A DNA stretch of 47,537 nucleotides from Betaproteobacteria bacterium (GCA_004293675.1 READ01000036.1:1-47537); one strand, 5' to 3'; counted from the first letter of the stretch, positions 32,875 through 42,400 are shown. A program made the numbers and translations. Notes: generated from the letters alone by a model not told the origin.

Positions 32875-35826
32875 GTGCTCAAGACGCTTTTTGGGGGCGC
32901 GCCGAAATGGCAAAGCCCCGACGCCGATATCCGGCTGACCGCGGTGGCAGAACTTGCCGCTGATGCCGCTCAACGCTCGACCCTGATCACCCTCGCCACG
33001 AGCGACGCCGATCACCGCGTTCGCGCCGCTGCTGTCGCTCATGTGAACGACACCGAGACCTTATCTAAGGCGCTCGCCGACAGCGACGCAAGCGTGCGCG
33101 ACGCAGCCGCGAAGGCTTGGGCCAACACGTTAGGTGGCGCTGTGACCGAAGGTTTGCCGCTGGCGGTGATCGCGGCGGCAGTGCGTGAAGATTCGAGTGA
33201 CGCAGCCAAAGCGGTCGCGGCCAAACTCGCAGCCAGCGACTTAACCGCGTGGCTCGCTTCAAGCGCTCTCCCGGCACTCAAGCTCGGAGCTATTGCTTCG
33301 TGCAGCGACGTGCCGCTATTGGACAAGCTGCACCACTACTGGCGTGATCACGATAAGCGGCTGGGCAAAGCCTGCCACGACCGTGTTCTGGCGCTGCAAA
33401 CGCAAGACAAAAGCGAGCAAGAGGCCGATGTGCTTCTAGCCCAAATGCAAGCGTGGTCCGATGCCGACGAAGTGCCACTGTCAAAGCTCATCGAAGCGCA
33501 ACGCGCTTGGGGCAAACTATCGACCGATGCCACTCGCAAAACAAAATTCGAGCAACTCAACGCAAGCTTGCAGCAACGCATGCAAAGCGAATCGATGTCG
33601 CGTCGATTGCACGAAGCGTTGGCGATGCAAGTCGCTGGGCTCTCGCTCAAGAGCAAGCGCGTGGCTGACGCCACACCCGAAGCGCTTGAAGCGCTTGCGG
33701 CTGAGGCTACGGCAGCGCAAAGCTCACCCGCCATGGATGCGGGCTTAGCGCAACAACTGCAAGCCGTCCACGCCGCTGTGGCAAGCGAGCAGCAAAATCG
33801 CGAGAAACACGCAGCAGGTGAGGCGCTCCTCGCATCAATGCCACAACGCCCAGCGAAACCCGCAGCGCTCAGAAAACCAAAACCTGCGAAACCGGCAGCC
33901 GACGCTGCACCCATGGTTCAGATCGAGACAGCGAGCGCAGCCGCGCCCGGCGAAGCGGCCGGAGTTGTTGACCCCGTCGCGGCTGACGTAACTGCGGCTG
34001 AAGCGGCGCCAGAGACTGCTGCGGCGGAACCCGTTGAAGCAATCGCTGCGACCGATGCAGCCAGCCCTGAAGTATTAGCTGCACCGACCGAAGCACCGAT
34101 TGAAGTACCAGTCGCAGAGACCGGCGATGAACCCGTTGTCGCATCAACACAAGCGCCTGTGAGCGAACCTGTAGTCGATGCCAACGTAGCTGAGGCGCAA
34201 GCCAACTATGCAGCTGCACTCGCAAGCTATGACGCCGCCAGCGTCGAATGGAAAAGCAAATGGGATGCGTGGACGGCAAGCGTTGATGCGGCTACCAAAG
34301 CGCGTTTCGAATCGCGTTTGGCCGCAGCAACAAAGCCCGAGCGCGAAGCCAAACCCGAGCGCGCTGTTACGCCGCGCGCAGAAGATGCCGACATCGCCAA
34401 AGCCACTGAGTCACTCACCAAGCTCGCAGAGCTCATTGCAGCGGGTGACGTGCGCGGATCACGCAGTGCTGCATCGAAGCTCTACCAAGCCTTCACTGCG
34501 AAGCGCTACCCAAAAATCGAAGAATCTCGTTTGCACGAGCTCGACGGCGAGGTAAAACGCCTCGAGAGTTGGCTCAAGTGGAGCGACGGCCAAGCCCGCG
34601 ACGCACTGTTTGCGCGGATCGAAGCACTCAAAACGTCGCCCTTGCCACCCGAGCCACTGGCCAAAGAAATCCGCGACATTCAAGAAGAATGGAAAGCGCT
34701 CGACAAGAAAAACGGCGGCGCACCCAAACCCAAGTGGGACAAATTCAACGCCGAGTGCAAGGCCGCTTACGCGCCCGCCAAAGCGCACTTCGATGCGCTT
34801 CGCAAACAGCGCACGGAAAACGCATCGGGTCGTGAAAAGGTCATCGCTGACATGCATGCGTTGGCCGAAGAGGCCGCGGCGCCCGCCGCTGAAGGGCAAA
34901 ACAGAGATTGGGCGAGCCTTGAGCGACGTAAATCCGCCCTGTTCGATCAGTGGAAAAAGGCCGGTAGTGTTGCCAACAGCGCATGGAAATCGCTCGATGA
35001 AAAGCTCGATGCCGCACTCGGTAAGCTCGATACTGCGCTTGATGGTGCGCGTGAGCCTGAGCTCTCGCGTCGCCGTAAATTGATCCTGCGTGCCGAGGAG
35101 TTGTCCAAAGCTACCCCGTCGCGCGAAGTGACCGAAGAGGCCATCGCCATCCAGCGCCGCTGGACGGCCGAGCGCATTCAAAACGCCCCGCACTTGCGTC
35201 GTAAAGACGAACAAAAAATGTGGGACGACTTCAAGAAGCACACCGACGCGGTCTTCAAAGCCCGCGACGCGCAGCGCGATTCGATGAAAGCGCAGTTCTC
35301 TGAGGCGACTAAAGCGCGCTTCGAAGTGATCGACGAAGTCAAAGCACTCGCTAACGGTGACGACGCGAAAGCGATCGACGCCGCAATGAACGCTGCGCGC
35401 ACCAAATGGCGCAATCTGCCCTTCGTTGATCGCGATAAAGCGCGCGATCTTGATCGTAAGTTTGACGATGCGGTGATGGCTGCAAAGCGTCGCGCAACCG
35501 TGTTGTCTCGCGGATCGGTGATCGAAGCGATGAAGTCTTCGCTCGAGAAGATTGCTGCGACCGAAGGTGCCGACAAGACAGCCGCCGCCTTGGTCATCGA
35601 TGCCGAGCTCATCGCTGGTGTCGACAGCCCGGCAGAGATCGCCACCGCACGCCGCGTACAGCAGCTCAAATGGCTCTCGGAGCGACGTCAGCTGCCCACA
35701 GCACCCGACGCAAAGATCCAAGCGATTCGCACGCTACTGGGCGCGTTTAACGCGACCGGTGCCAAGGTAACGCTCGGAGAGCGCGAGCGCTTGACGAGAG
35801 TGATTGAAGCGGTGGGGGCGGCTTAA
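32875..35826 (+). CDS. large DUF349 domain protein with HEAT-like N-terminus
   Basis: Protein of 983 aa from the GTG (VLKTLFGG). Longer starts are only TTG in non-conserved sequence. The first ~110 residues look like HEAT-type repeats (DIRLTAVAELAADAAQRSTL, HRVRAAAVAHVNDTETLSKA). Residues ~310-480 are a low-complexity Ala/Pro/Glu linker. The rest is helical and highly charged with several DUF349 units (EIRDIQEEWKALDKKNGG, RRKSALFDQWKKAG, IQRRWTAERIQNAPHLRRKD, RTKWRNLPFVDRDKARDLDR). The role is unknown. DUF349 units are RNA-binding in a few studied proteins (family knowledge, weak). Confidence 0.85.
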   Translation: MLKTLFGGAPKWQSPDADIRLTAVAELAADAAQRSTLITLATSDADHRVRAAAVAHVNDTETLSKALADSDASVRDAAAKAWANTLGGAVTEGLPLAVIAAAVREDSSDAAKAVAAKLAASDLTAWLASSALPALKLGAIASCSDVPLLDKLHHYWRDHDKRLGKACHDRVLALQTQDKSEQEADVLLAQMQAWSDADEVPLSKLIEAQRAWGKLSTDATRKTKFEQLNASLQQRMQSESMSRRLHEALAMQVAGLSLKSKRVADATPEALEALAAEATAAQSSPAMDAGLAQQLQAVHAAVASEQQNREKHAAGEALLASMPQRPAKPAALRKPKPAKPAADAAPMVQIETASAAAPGEAAGVVDPVAADVTAAEAAPETAAAEPVEAIAATDAASPEVLAAPTEAPIEVPVAETGDEPVVASTQAPVSEPVVDANVAEAQANYAAALASYDAASVEWKSKWDAWTASVDAATKARFESRLAAATKPEREAKPERAVTPRAEDADIAKATESLTKLAELIAAGDVRGSRSAASKLYQAFTAKRYPKIEESRLHELDGEVKRLESWLKWSDGQARDALFARIEALKTSPLPPEPLAKEIRDIQEEWKALDKKNGGAPKPKWDKFNAECKAAYAPAKAHFDALRKQRTENASGREKVIADMHALAEEAAAPAAEGQNRDWASLERRKSALFDQWKKAGSVANSAWKSLDEKLDAALGKLDTALDGAREPELSRRRKLILRAEELSKATPSREVTEEAIAIQRRWTAERIQNAPHLRRKDEQKMWDDFKKHTDAVFKARDAQRDSMKAQFSEATKARFEVIDEVKALANGDDAKAIDAAMNAARTKWRNLPFVDRDKARDLDRKFDDAVMAAKRRATVLSRGSVIEAMKSSLEKIAATEGADKTAAALVIDAELIAGVDSPAEIATARRVQQLKWLSERRQLPTAPDAKIQAIRTLLGAFNATGAKVTLGERERLTRVIEAVGAA

Positions 35827-35832
35827 CCCAGC

Positions 35833-35862
35833 GCGGAGTTGTTCTTTGGGGATCAACTCCGC
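35833..35862 (+). terminator. terminator-like hairpin after the DUF349 gene
   Basis: A perfect 9-bp stem GCGGAGTTG / CAACTCCGC with a 12-base loop starts seven bases past the stop. It lacks a T-run. Confidence 0.5.
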
Positions 35863-35923
35863 AACGATTGCCCGACTCGATTTCAGCCATAGCCCCTGCC
35901 GTTGCTTTGGCGGCGTGCCACCA

Positions 35924-36204
35924 GCCCTTCGACAGGCTCTCAAGAAACAGCTTTTTAGTTGCGCAAAATCAATGCCTTGCGTGATGCCTTTCGCACGATA
36001 TACCCTAGGCGTAACTCGCCAAACAGCTCCCTCCCCCCGGGGGGGAGGGTTGGGGAGAGGGTCTTCGCGTTGCGCCGATCTACATCATTCCAAGTCCCTC
36101 ACCCCAACCCTCTCCCCCGGGGAGAGGGAGCCAAACCGGTCACCGCCCTGTTTCTCTAAAACGCCTTTTGACCCACGGGCAAATATCCTACTCAGGGCGA
36201 ACGG
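35924..36204. repeat. family A arms flanking a family B element
   Basis: GCCCTTCGACAGGCTCT (35924-35940) and CTCAGGGCGAACGG (36191-36204) are the two ends of a family A element. Between them is a 104-bp family B variant (36027-36130) with ends CTCCCTCCCCCCGGGGGGGA and CTCTCCCCCGGGGAGAGGGA. The 424-base gap 35827-36250 holds no gene. The layout suggests one repeat inserted into another. Confidence 0.55.
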
Positions 36205-36250
36205 GTTGGATGACGCGGACCGACCAAACTAACCCGATCAGACGCCAACC

Positions 36251-39200
36251 CTACACCGGCCGCTTAACCCGATACCAAGCCGCATAGATGGCCGGCACCG
36301 CCAATATCGTGAGCACCGTTGCCACGATCAATCCCGCCATGATCGCTACGGCCATTGGGCCCCAGAGCACGCTTCGAGTGAGTGGAATCATGGCCAGCAC
36401 TGCCGCAGCAGCGGTGAGCACGATCGGTCTAAATCGCTCGATAGCACTCTCACGAGCGGCGATCCACGGATGCTCGCCATTGGCCATGTGCTGCTTGATC
36501 TGATCGATCAAGATGATGGTGTTTCGCATGATGATGCCCATCAAAGCGATCACGCCCAGCAGAGCCACGAAACCAAACGGCATTTTGAACGCCAGCAAAC
36601 CAATGGCCACACCCACGATGCCAAAGGGCGCGGTGAGCAGCACCATCGTGGCGAGCGAGAAGCTTTGCAGTTGCAGCATCAACAGCAGTAACCAAACGAA
36701 GAGCATCAACGGCGCGCCCGCGCCGATCGACTTCTGAGCGTTAGCGTTGTCTTCATACGGACCGCTGGCCTCAACTCGGTAACCCGCGGGTAGCGATTTT
36801 TGGATGGCCGCGAGCTGCGGAATGATTTGCGCAGCGATATCCGGTGCTTGCACACCATCGATCAAATCAGCGCGAACCGTCAGCGTCGGCTGGCGTGAAA
36901 ACCGACGGATGATGGGCTCTTCCATCACGGGTTTGACGCTAGCCACCTGGGACAGCGGCACGTAGCGCCCACTCGTGGTTGCAATTTGTAAATCAGCGAT
37001 TTGACCGATGGCCACCCTCTCTTGCGCGGGGCCACGAAGCACGACGTCGATCAAGCGATCTCGTTCACGAAACTGTCCAATCGAACCGCCGCTGACCGCT
37101 GCGCCCAGGGTGCGCGCAACCGCGGTTGAGGACACGCCCAACGCGCGAGCACGGTCCTGATCGACTTCAATTTGCATAGCGAGAGAACGGTCACCCCAAT
37201 CGGTGCTGGTCTCGAGCGTTGCCGGATGTTTACGAACGACGGCAGCGACTTGGTCGCCAATGGCCTTGAGCGTTTGAATCTCTGGGCCACTGATACGGAA
37301 TTGAATGGGATAGGCAATCGGCGGACCCAGTTGCGGACGAATCACCCGGCCACGAACACCGGGAAAGTCGTTAGCCAACAGGGTGCGCAGTCTGCCCATA
37401 ACGCGATCACGTTCAGCAACGCTGTCGGTCAAAATCAGTGTGTGCGAAAAATTCGGACGGAACAATTCTTGTTGCAGCGATAGATAAAAACGCGGCAAAG
37501 AGTTACCCACGCTCGTCACAAACGTTTTCACTTCCTTGTCGGCTGCTAACGCCTTTTCAAGACGCGACACTTCGGCCTCGGTCGCCTTAAAACTGGCGCC
37601 CTCCGGTAACCAAAGTTCGACCATCACCTCCGCGCGATCCGACGTCGGAAAAAATTGCTTCTCGGTCAGGCCCATTCCCATCACGCCCAGCGCCAATCCC
37701 ACGACCGTCAAAACAATCGTCTTCCAACGGTGCTCGATGCACCAATCAATCGCTGCGCGCAAACGGCGGTAGAACTTGCCATCAAAGTGCTCGTGATGAG
37801 CTGAGCCTTCTGTAAGGGCTTCCACCGACCCCATGCCCTCCATACCCTTCGCGGGTTTTCGGCCCTTCAATATCCAGTATCCAAATAGGGGCGTTGCGAT
37901 GATGGCCGCAAACCAGCTCACGATCAACGCAAGCGTTGTCACGCTGAACAGATCAAACGTGTATTCGCCGGTCGCTGATTTCGCCATGGCAATCGGCAAA
38001 AAACCCGCAGCAGTCACGAGTGTTCCCGACAGCATGGGCCACGCGGTAGAGGTGTAGGCAAACGTCGCAGCGGCGAATTTGTCGAGCCCCTCTTCGATTT
38101 TTCGCACCATCATTTCAACGGCGATCATGGCGTCGTCAACCAGCAATCCAAGCGCGATGATGAGCGCGCCCGTCGAGATTCGGTGCAGGTCGATGCCAAA
38201 GACTTTCATCAAGAAGAAAACGCCCAACAGCACGAGCGGAATCGTCAGCGCAACCACAGCGCCAGCCCGCCACCCGAGCGCCAGAAAGCTCACGACCAAC
38301 ACGATGCCAACAGCCTCAAACAGCGCACGCATAAACGTACCCACCGCGGCCTTGACGATACGCGGTTGATCGCTCACCTGATGAAATTCCACGCCGATGG
38401 GCATATCGGCTTTGAGCCGGGCCATCTCTCGCGCCAAACTATCGCCTAATGCGATCACATCGCCGTCGCCCTTCATCGAGATAGCAAGGCCGATCGCCGG
38501 TTGTCCGCCAAAGCGCATCGTTGTAATCGGCGGGTCGATGTATCCGCGCGTCACGGTGGCGATGTCGCCAACGCGTACTGTTTTTCCACCCACCAGCAAT
38601 TGCAAATCGCGCACCGCTGCGACTGAATCGAAATTACCCGATACACGAAGCGGCACGGTGATCTTGTCGGTTTGCACCACACCGGCGGGCACAATCGCGT
38701 TTTGCGCTTGCAGTTGCGCTGCAATTGCTGATCCGTCGATGCCGAGCGCCGCTATCTTGTTGTTGGCGATTTCGATAAAGATCTTGTCGTCTTGGACCCC
38801 GACCAATTCGATCTTTGACACATCGGGCAATCGGAGCAGCTCTTGCCGAACCGATTCGACACGATCGCGCAGCTCTGACAAATTAAATCCATCGCCAGTA
38901 AACGCATAGATCGACCCAAACACATCGCCGAATTCGTCATTGAAAAACGGACCGAGCGCTTCCGGCGGCAAGGTGTGCCGGATGTCACCGACTTTCTTTC
39001 GCGCTTGATACCAAAGTGCCTGCACTTCTTTTTTTGGCGCAGTGTCCAAGAGCTCAAGAATGATGAGCGATTCGCCCGGTTTGGCATAGCTCACCGTACG
39101 TTTGAAGTACGGCATTTCTTGAAGCTTTTTCTCGATTCGATCGGTGATTTGCTGATCGACTTGCGACGTTGTTGCACCGGGCCAGAGCGTGCGAACAGTG

Positions 39201-39349
39201 ATCGCGCGGAACGTGAAGTTTGGGTCTTCGCGTTGACCCAATTGAAAGTACGCCGCCATTCCAGCGATGGCGATAGCGATGATGAAAAACAGCGTCAGCT
39301 GTTGATGCTTCAGCGCAGCGGCTGAAACATTGAATCCACTCGATTTCAT
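36251..39349 (-). CDS. RND-family efflux pump inner-membrane permease
   Basis: Protein of 1032 aa, the usual RND length with 12 membrane helices. Helix 1 is near residues 15-35 (QLTLFFIIAIAIAGMAAYFQL). TM4 carries the paired Asp proton-relay residues (IALGLLVDDAMIAVEMMVRK). There are two large periplasmic loops (residues ~35-340 and ~555-860) and a closing helix block (GPMAVAIMAGLIVATVLTIL). It is a proton-driven trimer exporting drugs or other small molecules through an outer-membrane channel; no such channel gene is in the window. The start overlaps the adaptor gene stop by four bases. Confidence 0.94.
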   Translation of the reverse strand: MKSSGFNVSAAALKHQQLTLFFIIAIAIAGMAAYFQLGQREDPNFTFRAITVRTLWPGATTSQVDQQITDRIEKKLQEMPYFKRTVSYAKPGESLIILELLDTAPKKEVQALWYQARKKVGDIRHTLPPEALGPFFNDEFGDVFGSIYAFTGDGFNLSELRDRVESVRQELLRLPDVSKIELVGVQDDKIFIEIANNKIAALGIDGSAIAAQLQAQNAIVPAGVVQTDKITVPLRVSGNFDSVAAVRDLQLLVGGKTVRVGDIATVTRGYIDPPITTMRFGGQPAIGLAISMKGDGDVIALGDSLAREMARLKADMPIGVEFHQVSDQPRIVKAAVGTFMRALFEAVGIVLVVSFLALGWRAGAVVALTIPLVLLGVFFLMKVFGIDLHRISTGALIIALGLLVDDAMIAVEMMVRKIEEGLDKFAAATFAYTSTAWPMLSGTLVTAAGFLPIAMAKSATGEYTFDLFSVTTLALIVSWFAAIIATPLFGYWILKGRKPAKGMEGMGSVEALTEGSAHHEHFDGKFYRRLRAAIDWCIEHRWKTIVLTVVGLALGVMGMGLTEKQFFPTSDRAEVMVELWLPEGASFKATEAEVSRLEKALAADKEVKTFVTSVGNSLPRFYLSLQQELFRPNFSHTLILTDSVAERDRVMGRLRTLLANDFPGVRGRVIRPQLGPPIAYPIQFRISGPEIQTLKAIGDQVAAVVRKHPATLETSTDWGDRSLAMQIEVDQDRARALGVSSTAVARTLGAAVSGGSIGQFRERDRLIDVVLRGPAQERVAIGQIADLQIATTSGRYVPLSQVASVKPVMEEPIIRRFSRQPTLTVRADLIDGVQAPDIAAQIIPQLAAIQKSLPAGYRVEASGPYEDNANAQKSIGAGAPLMLFVWLLLLMLQLQSFSLATMVLLTAPFGIVGVAIGLLAFKMPFGFVALLGVIALMGIIMRNTIILIDQIKQHMANGEHPWIAARESAIERFRPIVLTAAAAVLAMIPLTRSVLWGPMAVAIMAGLIVATVLTILAVPAIYAAWYRVKRPV

Positions 39350-40527
39350 TTCTTTGGCTCCGCTTTGGGCGGAGCCGCAACTGGCGCAGCCGCCGGCGCG
39401 GCCGCTGGCGCAACAGCAGGTGCCACAGCAGCCGGCAACACCACGCGCTGTCCGGCTTGCAACAAATTCGCGCCCGCAGTCACAACCAAATCCCCCGCTT
39501 TGAGCCCCGAAGCAATCACCACGCTGTCCTGCGTGCTCTCGCTCACCTTGACTTCAACCGCGTTGGCAGTGAGCGCAGTGGGATCAACCACCCAAACCCG
39601 CGTTTTGTCGTCGCGGGTGTAGAGCGCACTGTGTGGCACGACGATGGCTTGCGCCTCTTTCAATGCCAGCTGCACCGTGGCGCTCATGCCCAGTTTCACG
39701 CTGTCATCGGCACCGATTAGCGTGAACCGCGCTGGGTAAGTGCGGCTCGCTGCATCTGCCGCGGGCGACAATTCCCGCAGTTTCGCTTGAAACACTTTGC
39801 CCGGCAGAGCATCGATCACAACCGCGAAGCCTTTGGCTGAGCGAAGCATTCCAACCGCGCGCTCTGGCACATTGACTACGATTTCTCTCTCGCCCAACTC
39901 CGCCACTCGAACCACCGATTGACCGGCGGCGACCACGCTTCCGGCGTCCGCATCAATACCAACGACTACACCCGCTTTGTCGGCGCGTAGTGTCTGAAAC
40001 GCTAAGCTGTTTTGCGCGCTAGCCAATTGCGATTGCGCTGCCGCGACCCGAGCCTGCGCAGCCTCGGCGCTTGCTGCCTGCCGCTCTAACGATGCGCCCG
40101 AAACAAAACCTTTGTCACGTAATTCCTGCTGCCGTTTCAGCTCGCTTTGCTGAAACTTCAAATCCGTTTTCACTACGTCTACCTGCGAGGCTTGTGCGTT
40201 GATCGCGGGCAACACATCTTGTGAATCCAGCACCGCGAGCACCTGGCCTACCTTGACCGTTTGCCCGACATCCACCACGCGTCGTGCGATTTTTCCGGGT
40301 ACGCGAAAACCGTAGCGTTGCTCAAAGCGCGGCCGAACTTCGCCCGGTAGATACGAAATATCGCCAAACGCTGAAAGCCCAACTTGGATCGTGCGCACCG
40401 GTCTGGGTGGTTCGACTTTTTGCACTTCGGATTTGGCCGCATCGGGCTTGCCGCAAGCAGTAAGCGCCAACGTGACGATGGCCACGCTTGCAACGTTCAG
40501 TGCGGTTTGGGTTCGACGGTTTTGCAT
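39346..40527 (-). CDS. RND efflux periplasmic adaptor lipoprotein (MFP)
   Basis: Protein of 393 aa. It has a signal peptide with lipobox LALTACGKPD (Cys25), then beta-barrel/lipoyl halves (GKIARRVVDVGQTVKVGQVL, DKAGVVVGIDADAGSVVAAG) flanking a coiled-coil hairpin at ~115-190 (QSELKRQQELRDKGFVSGAS, SAEAAQARVAAAQSQLAS), then the C-terminal membrane-proximal domain. The end is Ala/Pro-rich (VAPAVAPAAAPAAAPVAAPP). It links the permease to an outer-membrane channel. It is coupled to the permease gene by a four-base overlap and lies 52 bases after the TetR gene. Confidence 0.94.
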   Translation of the reverse strand: MQNRRTQTALNVASVAIVTLALTACGKPDAAKSEVQKVEPPRPVRTIQVGLSAFGDISYLPGEVRPRFEQRYGFRVPGKIARRVVDVGQTVKVGQVLAVLDSQDVLPAINAQASQVDVVKTDLKFQQSELKRQQELRDKGFVSGASLERQAASAEAAQARVAAAQSQLASAQNSLAFQTLRADKAGVVVGIDADAGSVVAAGQSVVRVAELGEREIVVNVPERAVGMLRSAKGFAVVIDALPGKVFQAKLRELSPAADAASRTYPARFTLIGADDSVKLGMSATVQLALKEAQAIVVPHSALYTRDDKTRVWVVDPTALTANAVEVKVSESTQDSVVIASGLKAGDLVVTAGANLLQAGQRVVLPAAVAPAVAPAAAPAAAPVAAPPKAEPKK

Positions 40528-40579
40528 AAGGATTCCTTGAGGAGGAGGTGTGTTTCTTTTGAAGTGTTTTGTTGACTAA

Positions 40580-41359
40580 CTAAATGGGGGGCGCAATTTC
40601 GCCCGTGACCTGCGCCCAGTAGCGATAGAGTGCGGTCATCGTTTCTTCTTCATAACTTCCCATGCTCGGCAAGTCAGGCCGCTGCGGTGGATTGCCCCGT
40701 TCACCGCGCTCGCCCAGCAAATGAAACAGGCCAATCATCATCGCGTAGCTGTGGTTCAGAAGCCGCACGCCCTCGCCCGCTTGCAGCTTCGGAAAGTGTC
40801 GTTCGAGCCCGGCTCCAGAGACCGCGAGCCACTGCGTTAGATTCAGCTGAAAACCGCTCGCGATGTCCGCCGACACCGCATTCGCACCGAAACCCATGCA
40901 AGTCGCGCACAGCGGCATGTAGGTTCGATCGGTCATCATGTGCTCGCGAGCCAGCGCCGCCATCTCGTGAAAGTTGAAGGGCTTGCTTTGCTCCAATCGC
41001 GCGATCAAGGTCGTGAAAAACGATTCGCAGTGGCGCATGTGCAGCGCCAAATAAATGTCTTCTTTGGTCGCGAAATACAGGTACACAGTGCCCTTGGCAA
41101 GCCCCGCCTCAGCGGCCACATCCGCCACATTGGTAAGCTCGTGACGCTCACTGAACAAACGCTCCGCAGCATCGAGAATGGCCGTACGGCGCGCCTCTTT
41201 GTCCACGCTATCTACGGCGCGCGCGCGCTTGCCGACTTGCAGCATCGCTTTGATCGGGCATTTCACATCGGCTTTGCGCTCAGTGTGTTGCTCGTTCGGG
41301 TCGCAGTGCGCGTTCCTGGCGTCCATGACGTCACGAATGATTGTTTTGATCGGCGGCAT
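40580..41359 (-). CDS. TetR/AcrR-family repressor of the RND operon
   Basis: Protein of up to 259 aa. The TetR HTH is clear (EARRTAILDAAERLFSERHE, NVADVAAEAGLAKGTVYLYF, ATKEDIYLALHMRHCESFF). A ligand-binding helical domain follows. The first ~55 residues are longer than usual for the family, and Met12 or Met39 are alternative starts; no start has a clear ribosome site. The gene heads the efflux operon. Two copies of a palindrome lie in its promoter, so autoregulation of the whole operon is very likely. The ligand is unknown. Confidence 0.9.
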   Translation of the reverse strand: MPPIKTIIRDVMDARNAHCDPNEQHTERKADVKCPIKAMLQVGKRARAVDSVDKEARRTAILDAAERLFSERHELTNVADVAAEAGLAKGTVYLYFATKEDIYLALHMRHCESFFTTLIARLEQSKPFNFHEMAALAREHMMTDRTYMPLCATCMGFGANAVSADIASGFQLNLTQWLAVSGAGLERHFPKLQAGEGVRLLNHSYAMMIGLFHLLGERGERGNPPQRPDLPSMGSYEEETMTALYRYWAQVTGEIAPPI

Positions 41360-41382
41360 CGATTCAGTAGCAAAGCTTCGTT

Positions 41383-41437
41383 AATGACTCTCGGTCAATT
41401 AGATGGAAACTATAAATGACTCGCGGTCATTTGTAAA
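41383..41437 (-). promoter_or_regulatory. efflux operon promoter with two TetR operators
   Basis: On the minus strand, TTTACA (41437-41432) and TATAGT (41414-41409) are 17 bases apart. The spacer is exactly the palindrome AATGAC-N5-GTCATT (41415-41431). A second copy, AATGAC-TCTCG-GTCAAT, is at 41383-41399, close to the expected transcription start. Centres are 32 bp apart, about three helical turns. Repressor bound at both would block polymerase. Confidence 0.8.
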
Positions 41438-41589
41438 GCTTGATTCGAGATTTCCCCTCATCGGGGAACCGAGATGCGATCCGCAAACGGCTTGCCCCGC
41501 TGCTGACAACTTGAGTGCTTTCCTGGAGCAACTAACAGCAGCATCAAAACGATGTTATGATGCGTTTAGTCTTACTACTTGTGACCATC

Positions 41590-41835
41590 ATGCGAACCAC
41601 GCTCACCCTTTCCGAAGATGCTCTTCTGGTCGCCAAACACTTGGCCCAGCGCGAAAAACTATCGCTCGGTGATGCTGTATCGGCGCTCATCCGCGAGGGT
41701 GCTCGGCTACGACAAGGGGCGGAGCACGTGTCGGCGCAATCACCACTGCGGGGTCGTTTCGCGCTGCTACCGGCGCGCGACGAAGCGATCAGCGTTGAAC
41801 ATGTGCGCGAGCTGATGGATCGCGAAGGTATCTAG
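41590..41835 (+). CDS. vapB: VapB-type antitoxin
   Basis: Protein of 81 aa with an N-terminal ribbon-helix-helix segment (MRTTLTLSEDALLVAKHLAQ, LSLGDAVSALIREGARL) and a C-terminal toxin-wrapping tail (FALLPARDEAISVEHVRELM). The pattern is typical of VapB antitoxins, which bind DNA as dimers and neutralise a PIN RNase. I start at the ATG giving MRTTLTL; an ATG 33 bases upstream gives a hydrophobic N-terminus with no support. The vapC start is one base after the stop. It shares the intergenic space with the divergent TetR operon. Confidence 0.82.
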   Translation: MRTTLTLSEDALLVAKHLAQREKLSLGDAVSALIREGARLRQGAEHVSAQSPLRGRFALLPARDEAISVEHVRELMDREGI

Positions 41836-41836
41836 G

Positions 41837-42400
41837 ATGAAACCCGCATCGCTGGGTACCAAGCGCAGTTCAACCAAGCAAGCCGCTGCGAGCACAACAT
41901 ATCGACAAAAAACTGCAGTGCCGAGCCAACACGCGGCGCACGAACCCAGCGCGCGCTATCTGAGCGCGCGCCGAAGCTTGCTCGATGTCAACGTCTGGGT
42001 CGCGTTGTTTGACGACGCGCATGTCGCTTCGGCTCGCGCCAACGCGTGGATCGAACAGCCCGGTGTTCGGATTGCTACCTGTCCGTTGGTTGAAAACGGC
42101 GTGATTCGAGTGCTCAATTTACCGAGCTACGGCCGCCGCGGTGCGCTTGGACTACAGGTGGTGCGCCAACAATTAGTCAGCGCATGTCTGAGCCTTGATC
42201 ACGAATTTTGGAGCGACGACGTATCGCTGCGCGACGACTCGGCGGTCGATTTCAACCGCGTGCACGGTCACAACCAAATTACCGATTTGTACCTGCTCGC
42301 GCTAGCGGTGCGGCACGGCGGCACGCTGGTCACCTTCGATCAAAACATCCCGCTCGATGCAGTTCGCGGCGCATCTAGCGAGCATTTGCGAGTGCTTTGA
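41837..42400 (+). CDS. vapC: VapC-family PIN-domain ribonuclease toxin with N-terminal extension
   Basis: Protein of 187 aa. The PIN domain begins near residue 47: SLLDVNVWVALFDDAHVASA with the first catalytic Asp, CPLVENGVIRVLNLPSYG with the Glu, then ITDLYLLALAVRHGGTLVTF and Asp in FDQNIPL. It belongs to the TA-system VapC group that cleaves RNA with Mg2+. The 46 Ser/Thr/Arg-rich residues before it are absent from usual VapCs (~130-145 aa). They could be real, or translation could begin at the TTG of SLLDVN. It is co-transcribed with vapB. Confidence 0.85.
   Translation: MKPASLGTKRSSTKQAAASTTYRQKTAVPSQHAAHEPSARYLSARRSLLDVNVWVALFDDAHVASARANAWIEQPGVRIATCPLVENGVIRVLNLPSYGRRGALGLQVVRQQLVSACLSLDHEFWSDDVSLRDDSAVDFNRVHGHNQITDLYLLALAVRHGGTLVTFDQNIPLDAVRGASSEHLRVL

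Noticed and set aside
34459-35721. 420-codon open frame antisense to the DUF349 gene
   Set aside because: It is a by-product of the GC-rich, Lys/Ala/Glu-rich codons of the real gene; the translation has no recognisable domain or start signal.
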